Positions 54,093 to 61,185 of a stretch of 64,000 nt of DNA are shown piece by piece. Position 1 is the first letter of the stretch. Each line of letters begins with the position of its first letter. The stretch comes from Flectobacillus major DSM 103 (lineage in GTDB: Bacteria > Bacteroidota > Bacteroidia > Cytophagales > Spirosomataceae): positions 3,662,790 through 3,726,789 of the forward strand of contig NZ_KE386491.1 in assembly GCF_000427405.1 (NCBI RefSeq). The letters run 5' to 3'. The notes under the pieces were generated by a model. The model was not told the origin of the DNA. It saw only the letters and a list, made by a program, of their open reading frames with translations, and did no database searches. The position numbers and the translations under genes are program-made.

Positions 54093-54677
54093 CTAAAGTT
54101 TAAGAAAATTCTCTAAGATAGTTTGGCCTTCTTTGCCACTAATTTCGGTATGAAACTGGGCAGCATAGAAATTATCTTTGTGTAACATAGCCGAAAACGG
54201 TTGTACATAATTGCATTGGGCTACTGTATAAGGGCTTAATTCGGCAAAGTAGCTGTGAACAAAATACACATAGCTATTCTCTTTTAAGCCAGTAGTTAGT
54301 TCGGTTTTGAGGTTATAGATATTGTTCCAGCCCACATGAGGGACCTTAAAGGCCGAAGAATCAAAACGCTTTACATCTAAATCGAAAATACCCATACAAG
54401 TAGTATCATTTTCTTCCGAATAACGACACATCAGTTGCATACCCACACAAGTACCCAACACAGGTTGTTTCAACGAAGGTATTACTTGGTCTAAGCCTTT
54501 TTCACGTAGGTATGCCATAGCCGTGCTGGCTTCACCCACTCCTGGAAAAATCACTTTGTCGGCTGTTCTTATTTCGGCTTCGTCGTCTGTCCAAAGGTAA
54601 GATACTCCAATTCTATCCAAAGCATACATTACACTTTGTACATTGCCTGCATTGTATTTGATAATTACAGTTTTCAT
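54093..54677 (-). CDS. hisH: Imidazole glycerol phosphate synthase glutamine amidotransferase subunit
   Basis: HisH hydrolyses glutamine and feeds ammonia to HisF. The 194-residue class I amidotransferase has VIFPGVGEAS, the nucleophile C77 in LGTCVGMQLMCRYSEEN, KVPHVGWNNIY and the catalytic His/Glu pair in QFHTEISGKEG near 176-178 (H-x-E, usually H-P-E). It is the first structural gene after the his leader peptide and attenuator. hisG, hisD, hisC and hisB are not in the window. Confidence 0.95.
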   Translation of the reverse strand: MKTVIIKYNAGNVQSVMYALDRIGVSYLWTDDEAEIRTADKVIFPGVGEASTAMAYLREKGLDQVIPSLKQPVLGTCVGMQLMCRYSEENDTTCMGIFDLDVKRFDSSAFKVPHVGWNNIYNLKTELTTGLKENSYVYFVHSYFAELSPYTVAQCNYVQPFSAMLHKDNFYAAQFHTEISGKEGQTILENFLKL

Positions 54678-54783
54678 GTTTAACTCTTTCGTTTCGGGCG
54701 ATTCAACAAGAATACTTACCCCAAACTTATATTTAGTTGAAAAGTAGCCGAAGTTTTACTTAAAACCTCTAATATTGAAATAG

Positions 54784-54833
54784 CAATAAACAGAAAGCCT
54801 GACTCGTCAAGGAATCAGGCTTTCTGTTTATTG
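54784..54833 (-). terminator. his attenuator hairpin
   Basis: A perfect 19-bp stem (54784-54802 with 54815-54833), containing AGAAAGCCTGA/TCAGGCTTTCT, lies between the histidine leader peptide and hisH. On the minus strand the loop contains TTCCTTG, complementary to CAAGGAA (54883-54877) just after the leader stop. The two could pair in an alternative antiterminator form. The 3' side is T-rich but has no long pure T run. Confidence 0.7.
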
Positions 54834-54883
54834 TTGAATGTTTGTGTCGTCAATATGGCACAATACTCACCAGCCCTTCCTTG

Positions 54884-54928
54884 TTAGGAAATCATAAGAT
54901 GGTGATGATGTGTAATTGTGCTGTTCAT
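54884..54928 (-). CDS. hisL: his operon leader peptide
   Basis: A 14-codon ORF encodes MNSTITHHHHLMIS with four consecutive histidine codons (CAT CAT CAC CAT). It lies about 200 bp upstream of hisH on the same strand and is followed by a strong hairpin. By the classical attenuation model, ribosome stalling at the His codons when His-tRNA is scarce would alter leader folding and allow read-through. The ATG is only 4 nt after the -7 box, so the mRNA may be leaderless. Confidence 0.82.
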   Translation of the reverse strand: MNSTITHHHHLMIS

Positions 54929-54932
54929 TTTA

Positions 54933-54962
54933 CAAAGTTAGGCGAAGAATAAAGAAAGACAA
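54933..54962 (-). promoter_or_regulatory. his operon promoter
   Basis: On the minus strand TTG (54962-54960), a 19-nt spacer and TAACTTTG (54940-54933) form an exact bacteroidetal promoter. It begins 19 bp after the stop of the upstream DUF72 gene and ends 4 nt before the leader peptide ATG. Confidence 0.75.
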
Positions 54963-54980
54963 AGGATTCTTTATCTATTT

Positions 54981-55889
54981 TTAGAACAGACTCATCTGTT
55001 CTACTTTGGGCAAAAACTTTGGTGGTATAATTGATAAGTTACAGTGTATATTGAGTTGACTTATCCAATAGTTAGCCATTTCGGGAGCGATATTATTTTC
55101 GCAAATATGTACAAACAAATATAAGCTAGATAAGCCTTGTTCAAACCATTGTTTTAACCGCAAAACCCACTCATCAATCCGTTTGTAATCGGAGGGGTGT
55201 TCGTTACCTACCCACCGAATCATGGCTACCGAATTGGAGAGGCTTTGATGACAAACATCGCGTCGGCCTGCTACATCAGTAATTACTGTACCCTTATGAT
55301 AATGATTTAGCATGGCTAAAGTTTCTTGCCAAATGTTTGGGTATTTAAACCAATCTTCATGACGAAACTCGACCGAAACAGGTAGGTTCTCGGGAAGTTT
55401 TTGTAAGTATTTTTCTAAAATAGGTAATTGTTTAGGGCCAAACTGCGGAGCTAGCTGCAAAAAGCTGCTTCCAAGCTTGGGGCCTAAAGCTAAAATACTA
55501 TTACAAAATGCTTCGGTTAAAGCATCACAATTTTGCAGTAATTTATCATGCGAGATAATTTGAGGAAATTTTGGACAAAAAGTAAATTTTTCATTCGATT
55601 CCCACTTCCAGCGTTCTATCGTTTCTTCTGTCGGAATTTGATAATGCGTTACATTAAGCTCTATGGTATTGAACTGCTTGGAGTATAGTCCCAACAATTC
55701 ATGATTTTTGGCTGAAAATGGATATATTTTTCCATTCCAATCACGATTGGCCCAAACAGGACATCCCACAAAAACCTTGGGCTTTTGTGCTACCACTGGT
55801 TGAAGTACTTGTTGATTATATTGATTGTCGGATGGAAGCGTAAAGTTTACTCTTTCAACATCATATTTTGACAGCTTTCCAAAATCCAT
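54981..55889 (-). CDS. DUF72 family protein
   Basis: A 302-residue TIM-barrel protein of the DUF72 (YecE-like) family, function unknown. The family pattern is visible: VFVGCPVWANRDWNGKIYP at the start of the barrel, KQFNTIELNVTHYQIP with the conserved N-T-x-E, FCPKFPQIISHDK, SFLQLAPQFGP, VSVEFRHEDWF and the later LYLFVHICENN. The typical GTSGW at the beginning is replaced by GCPVW, as in several Bacteroidota members. It lies upstream of the his leader on the same strand, with the his promoter directly behind its stop. Confidence 0.88.
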   Translation of the reverse strand: MDFGKLSKYDVERVNFTLPSDNQYNQQVLQPVVAQKPKVFVGCPVWANRDWNGKIYPFSAKNHELLGLYSKQFNTIELNVTHYQIPTEETIERWKWESNEKFTFCPKFPQIISHDKLLQNCDALTEAFCNSILALGPKLGSSFLQLAPQFGPKQLPILEKYLQKLPENLPVSVEFRHEDWFKYPNIWQETLAMLNHYHKGTVITDVAGRRDVCHQSLSNSVAMIRWVGNEHPSDYKRIDEWVLRLKQWFEQGLSSLYLFVHICENNIAPEMANYWISQLNIHCNLSIIPPKFLPKVEQMSLF

Positions 55890-56072
55890 GAATAGGTAAT
55901 TAATTGATGATTAATGAATAGAAATAATTTCCCGAAAGTTCAGAAACATTTCTGAATACTTAGTTAGTAATATGCAAAATATTAAAGCATATCAGATATA
56001 TGATTTCTGTTTGATGGGCCTTATTCTGAGCTGATACAGCATCTCAACTTTTGCCCAAAAGAGTCTATTCAT

Positions 56073-56104
56073 AAAAAATCCCGCCATTGCTAGCGGGGTT
56101 TTAT
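56073..56104 (-). terminator. Terminator of the metalloprotease gene
   Basis: On the minus strand AACCCCGC...GCGGGATT is followed by TTTTT, 26 bp after the stop at 56130. The rest of the 240-bp gap to DUF72 shows no other signal. Confidence 0.85.
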
Positions 56105-56129
56105 TTATTGATACTTCTTATGGTTTTGC

Positions 56130-58697
56130 TTATTTGGGGTCTAAACCTTTTTCGATTCTAAACAAAATATCTTGTAAGTGGTATTTTGTCATTTTATCGG
56201 TAATCAAAGGTAAAGCAGCTTTTACTTCATCTTTCAAGCTCAACAAATGACCACGGCTTACCGACACTATATCTGTTTTGCGAGGGTCGACAGCTGGAGG
56301 AATAACTGTTCCTCTGAAAGAAAAACCTCCACTCATAGTAATTCCATTAGCATTGGTAGTAGCAATCAACTTTTCTACCAAAGCTTTTTGTAAATTTCTA
56401 CGGAAAGTGTCTGTAGCTTTTTTAGTTTTTAATTCCGCAAAAACACTTGTACGAACATCCGTAAAAAGTTCGTCTAAGCCATAAGCACTAGCCAATTTGG
56501 TTTGAGTTTCAATTAATCTTTGCAAGCGGTCAATCGCAAAAACACTATTTAAGGCCGATTCTTGAATCTTCGAGATAGCATCTAAACCTTGGTCTGGGCG
56601 AATTCTTGACAAAATTTTCTCATCCAACAACCAGGAAGGTGTATCAAATACATATTTATTTAGCCAAACAATAGCCTCTTTTTGAGTTGCTTTAGGTGTA
56701 GGTTCATACACTACTCCAGTTTGGTCTGAAGTTTTAGGTGTTTCAAAAATACCACCAATGTTTTTTACGACATGACCAATATAACGACGGTATTGTGTTA
56801 CAATTTCGTTATATGATTCTGTTAGCATATCATAATCCTGAGCTTCCTCTTTGGTCCAATCTACCAAATTAGGAACAATACGCTTCAAATTTTTGATACC
56901 ATATTCACTTGCCAGCATATTGTTATCGCCAAGGCATTCGCTTTGCGAACGAGGGTCGTAAGGATTAGTTTCAGTACCAAACCAGATTCTTGGATTTTTG
57001 GCATATTCCTGAATAAACTGCTTACTTAGTGCTTTCTGGTCGTCTTCGGCTGTTGCACCGTCCAAGGTTTGGTAGCCCCATTTAATCGCCCATGTATCGT
57101 ATTCACCAATACGCGGGTAAAGGTCTTTTACACCGTCTTCGGGTTGTGCTACATAATTAAAGCGAGCATAATCCATTATAGAAGGGGTATGGCCATGTTC
57201 TGCAATCCATTTTGGGTCACGTAGTTTTTCTACGGGTACAGTACTACTTGAGCCGTAGTTATGTCTTAAGCCAAGTGTATGCCCCACTTCGTGAGAAGAC
57301 ACAAAACGGATTAAATCGCCCATTAATTCATCATCAAATTTGCTTTTTCTAGCTCTTGGGTCAACAGCCGCCGCTTGGGTCATGTACCATTTTTTCAATA
57401 ACTTCATTACGTTATGATACCAGCCAATATGACTTTCGAGGATTTCGCCCGAGCGTGGGTCATGTACATTAGGGCCATAGGCATTTTCAATATCTGAAGC
57501 AAAATAGCGAATAGCAGAATAACGGGCATCTTCCAAACTAATAGTAGTGTCGTTATCGGCAAGGATTTCGCCACGAATAGCGTTTTTCCAACCCGCAGCT
57601 TCAAAACCTTTTTGCCAATCATCAACACCTGCTTTTAGGTATTTTCTCCATTTTACGGGTGTGGCTGGGTCGATATAATAAATAATCGGCTTTTTAGGCT
57701 CGATAAGCTCACCTCTTTTTTGCTTGGCAGCATCTTCTGCATTTTTGGGTTCTAATCTCCAGCGAACAGCAAAAGTTTGGTCTTCGGTACGTTGCGAGTT
57801 TTCGTCAAATACCGTGTATCCATTAGCAAAAAAACCCACTCTTGAATCGAAATAGCGTTTTTTCATAGGCTCTTTAGGCAACAAAATCATCGACGTGTTG
57901 ATTTCCATTGTTAAAGCACCTGTAGCTGCCACAGAAGGTAACGACACCGATGGCACTGGACTTGGAGGGCCTGGCATCGGAGGAATACCGCTGTATGTTT
58001 TTACAACACGAATTTCGGTATTGATAGGAAAAGTCTTTGCCGAAACAATATAAGAGCGGTCTGGAGCAAGCACCGTAAGCTTATAAGTTGATTTTATATA
58101 AGGAGGTAACGAAATAATTTGGTTGTCGCTCTTGAAAAAATCGGTTACTTCAATAACTGAATTTGACGATTTGGTAATAGAATCCTTTTTGATAGCCTTT
58201 AATTCAAATGCTTGAGCAATTGGGTCAACATTTGAGTTACGTACAGCTTTGTAAATAGGCTGTGTAGAGTCGGCCGATACATTGATGTATTGTACCGCAC
58301 GAAGAAATATTTTGTTTTCAGGGCCTTTTTCAAAGCGAATAACCTGGCGGTTGAGCAACTCGCCCCCATAAGCAGGCAAACCAACCGACCCCGGTACTGT
58401 TGCAGACTTAGAAACACGTGTTACAGACATGACTTCACGGCCCATCAATGAATCAGGTATTTCAAAATAGTATTTATCTTCTATTTTATGAACCGTAAAC
58501 AACCCTTTTGTGGTTTTGGCTTTTTCAGTAATTACTTCTTTATAAGCTTTTGGCCCTGTTTTAGGTGCTTCTGGTTTGGCGGCTGGCGTGGCGGCAGCTG
58601 GGGGTGATTTTACATCTCCTTTTTTGTCTTGAGCTTGGGCCTGAAATACGCCTAGAGCCATCACAACCAAAGAGATTTTCGTGGCAGTTTTTAGCAT
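56130..58697 (-). CDS. Zinc-dependent metalloprotease (DUF5117/DUF5118 type)
   Basis: An 855-residue exported metalloprotease. The signal peptide KISLVVMALGVFQAQAQ is followed by a proline- and alanine-rich stretch, a DUF5118/DUF5117-like N-terminal region (about 50-350) and the catalytic domain with the zinc motif HEVGHTLGLRHNYGSS (H-E-x-x-H-x-x-G-x-x-H). A Met-turn-like SIMDYARFNY lies shortly after, as in metzincins. The C-terminal third is helical. Substrate is unknown, and these proteins are common in Bacteroidota envelopes. I chose ATG 58697. ATG 58745 would add 16 residues before the signal. Confidence 0.88.
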   Translation of the reverse strand: MLKTATKISLVVMALGVFQAQAQDKKGDVKSPPAAATPAAKPEAPKTGPKAYKEVITEKAKTTKGLFTVHKIEDKYYFEIPDSLMGREVMSVTRVSKSATVPGSVGLPAYGGELLNRQVIRFEKGPENKIFLRAVQYINVSADSTQPIYKAVRNSNVDPIAQAFELKAIKKDSITKSSNSVIEVTDFFKSDNQIISLPPYIKSTYKLTVLAPDRSYIVSAKTFPINTEIRVVKTYSGIPPMPGPPSPVPSVSLPSVAATGALTMEINTSMILLPKEPMKKRYFDSRVGFFANGYTVFDENSQRTEDQTFAVRWRLEPKNAEDAAKQKRGELIEPKKPIIYYIDPATPVKWRKYLKAGVDDWQKGFEAAGWKNAIRGEILADNDTTISLEDARYSAIRYFASDIENAYGPNVHDPRSGEILESHIGWYHNVMKLLKKWYMTQAAAVDPRARKSKFDDELMGDLIRFVSSHEVGHTLGLRHNYGSSSTVPVEKLRDPKWIAEHGHTPSIMDYARFNYVAQPEDGVKDLYPRIGEYDTWAIKWGYQTLDGATAEDDQKALSKQFIQEYAKNPRIWFGTETNPYDPRSQSECLGDNNMLASEYGIKNLKRIVPNLVDWTKEEAQDYDMLTESYNEIVTQYRRYIGHVVKNIGGIFETPKTSDQTGVVYEPTPKATQKEAIVWLNKYVFDTPSWLLDEKILSRIRPDQGLDAISKIQESALNSVFAIDRLQRLIETQTKLASAYGLDELFTDVRTSVFAELKTKKATDTFRRNLQKALVEKLIATTNANGITMSGGFSFRGTVIPPAVDPRKTDIVSVSRGHLLSLKDEVKAALPLITDKMTKYHLQDILFRIEKGLDPK

Positions 58698-58891
58698 GTT
58701 GAATAGCTTGTTATAAGATGTCTTAAATGGTTTACTTTCCTTCATAGAGCTACAAAGGATTCTGTTTTGTTATGAAACCAAAACAAATACAAGAACGAAA
58801 ATAGAATGTTCAGGTTTAAATTAAAAGTAGGTTTTGATGAATGGCAACAAATTTTCGACTATCAACAAGCTATTCAGGCAAAACACTTGTG

Positions 58892-61075
58892 CTAATACAG
58901 ATAAATTGCCCCTGTATCTTTCAAATACCTTGCTTCTATTTGTAGTGCCTTTGCTTGATTTAGGAGCTTCCTAGCATACCAATCTGTATAAGATGCATCT
59001 ATAATTAAGGTTTTGAAAGCCATGTCTTTTACCTCTTTTATATCTCTAATAGCCTTGTTGGCTACAATCAAATAGTCGACCTTAATCCCTTGAAGTTTTA
59101 AAGATTTAGTAGGCTGTGGGCGGTGAAGATAGACTATTTTTTTGGCATAATAACTCATCACAACCATTCCCGATGGGTGTGTTTCTAAAGCCATATTATA
59201 CCCTCGATAGTACTCGTCGGTGCTGGAGGCTGTCCAATGGCTACTAAGCGTATCTTGTATTCTTTGTTTTGCCAAATAATTGGTCAGCCTGAAAGAAAGA
59301 TCTTTTTTACTTCTTAGGAAAGAGCTATCAGCTAAAATAAGGGCATTTGTTCCATTAAGTACAGACATAACACTATGCTTTGGTGTGGCGTGTATCATCA
59401 GGTGTATTTGATGCCGATGTGCTAAAAAGCCTATTACATTGAATATCCCCAATACCAGTATTAAGGTTGTGTTGATTTTGACCCAAGCATAGTTTCTGAA
59501 TTTTACTAAAAAACCTAGCCCTAGCAACAAACCAAACCACAGAACCATTTCGACAACATTAAAATGAAGAAATCGAACTACCGAGTGTGGTAATCGTTCT
59601 GTAATTTCGACCGATTGGTTAAGAGCATAAATAACTCCTTGTAACAGCCATGCCATAGCTTTGATGAGTTGTAAAAAGCCCAAATACTGTAAAACAGGCA
59701 CCAATACAATAAACAGTAGGCCATAACATAAAACCACCGACGATAAGACAATAACAAATGGGTTGACAATAAGAAAATATACAGGAAATTGATGAAAGTA
59801 ATAAATCGTAAATGGCAAGGTGGCTAACTGGGCTGCTAACGAAACAGCTGTCATTTGCCATAAGTAATCCAAAACCTTATAGAAGATACCTTTTTTTACC
59901 TCTATAATCCATAACTTGGCAATCATTGGATAAAAGAATATCATACCCAACACAGCCAAATACGATAATTGAAAACCTACTTGGTAAATATAGTTGGGGT
60001 TGAATAACAACAAACAAAAAGCCGAAAAAGCTAATGTGTTGTAGGAGTTTTGTTTGCGGTTGATACTATTAGCCAATAAAAACACTGAAAACATTACGGT
60101 AGAACGCAACACTGGCGAAGAGAGCCCTGTCAGTAAAGCATAAAACCATAATATCATAAAAATCAACACAACAAAAAGAGTTTTGCCCCATGTGCCTTTT
60201 TTATTCAAAAACCCCAATAATAGAAGCAATACCTGATAAATAACCCCCACGTGCATACCCGAAACAGACAATACATGAATAGCCCCAGAGGCTGTATAAG
60301 CCTGAATAATAGCATTGTCTAGGTCATCTCGCAAACCAAGAATCATGGCATTGGCCACAGCATAATTGTTTTTTTGATGTAAATATTGGGTAAAAACTGC
60401 ATCGCACCACTCGTTTAATGCAATAGCAGCCCCCAAGATACTCCAAGATTTAGCAGAAGAAACTGGATAAACTTGCTTGGCGGTGACATATTGCTGATGC
60501 GTAATATTTTGCCGTAGCAAATACACACGATAATCAAACTCATCAGGATTTAATGGAGCATTGATAGACTGGAGTTGGGCTTTTATCCAAAAAATATCGC
60601 CATATTGAGGTTTTGAAAGGCTATTTTTGTCAAAATAAAGCAACATTTGCCCTTTAGTAGCAAAAATACTATCACCTCTAAGTACTTGCTGTACCTCACA
60701 GGTAGCTTTCCATGAATTCGCTTTTTCCTCTACTAAAGAATGTACGCTAATATTGAGTAATGACACTTGGCCAGCTTGATGACTAAAGTGCCTAGGGTTG
60801 TTCAAATCATCGTTGAAATAAGCTAGCACATAGCCTAGCAAAACCACTGTCAATAAACCCAGTATTCCTACAATAGATTTTTGGAAACGAAAAACTTTGG
60901 ATTGAGCTAGAATAACATATAATAGCACCCCAACTAGCCAAATAGATAAAATAACATTGATATTAGGGCTTATAAATGGGTATAGCATAATACCAATAAT
61001 CAAAAACCCAACATAACGCAAGAATGGAAAAGTAGCAAAAAGAGCCATCAGTAGAACTGTTTTATAGGTGAACAT
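58892..61075 (-). CDS. ComEC/Rec2 family DNA-uptake channel protein
   Basis: A 727-residue polytopic membrane protein of the ComEC/Rec2 family, the inner-membrane channel for transforming DNA. An N-terminal helix region and DUF4131-like OB domain (about 60-210) precede the competence domain (about 230-510), which has HVLSVSGMHVGVIYQVLLLL, LSSPVLRSTVMFSVFLLANS and LSYLAVLGMIFFYP. The C-terminal metallo-beta-lactamase domain of full-length ComEC is absent. After about 560 only a short degenerate segment remains, as is usual in Bacteroidota. It is divergent from the SNF2 gene. Confidence 0.9.
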   Translation of the reverse strand: MFTYKTVLLMALFATFPFLRYVGFLIIGIMLYPFISPNINVILSIWLVGVLLYVILAQSKVFRFQKSIVGILGLLTVVLLGYVLAYFNDDLNNPRHFSHQAGQVSLLNISVHSLVEEKANSWKATCEVQQVLRGDSIFATKGQMLLYFDKNSLSKPQYGDIFWIKAQLQSINAPLNPDEFDYRVYLLRQNITHQQYVTAKQVYPVSSAKSWSILGAAIALNEWCDAVFTQYLHQKNNYAVANAMILGLRDDLDNAIIQAYTASGAIHVLSVSGMHVGVIYQVLLLLLGFLNKKGTWGKTLFVVLIFMILWFYALLTGLSSPVLRSTVMFSVFLLANSINRKQNSYNTLAFSAFCLLLFNPNYIYQVGFQLSYLAVLGMIFFYPMIAKLWIIEVKKGIFYKVLDYLWQMTAVSLAAQLATLPFTIYYFHQFPVYFLIVNPFVIVLSSVVLCYGLLFIVLVPVLQYLGFLQLIKAMAWLLQGVIYALNQSVEITERLPHSVVRFLHFNVVEMVLWFGLLLGLGFLVKFRNYAWVKINTTLILVLGIFNVIGFLAHRHQIHLMIHATPKHSVMSVLNGTNALILADSSFLRSKKDLSFRLTNYLAKQRIQDTLSSHWTASSTDEYYRGYNMALETHPSGMVVMSYYAKKIVYLHRPQPTKSLKLQGIKVDYLIVANKAIRDIKEVKDMAFKTLIIDASYTDWYARKLLNQAKALQIEARYLKDTGAIYLY

Positions 61076-61164
61076 TCCAACAAATAGGTAGTATAATTTA
61101 TTTCTTGTCGATTTTTACAAGTTTTAGATTCCTTCCATATCTAATATCCGTATCTTTGCGGATT

Positions 61165-61172
61165 AATCAAAA
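61165..61172 (+). promoter_or_regulatory. Candidate -7 box of the SNF2 helicase gene
   Basis: In the sequence ATCCGTATCTTTGCGG before the gene, TATCTTTG fits the -7 consensus, about 20 nt before the ATG at 61186. The -33 position reads TTC rather than TTG. Coordinates may be off by a few bases. Confidence 0.4.
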
Positions 61173-61185
61173 TACATCAAAATAA

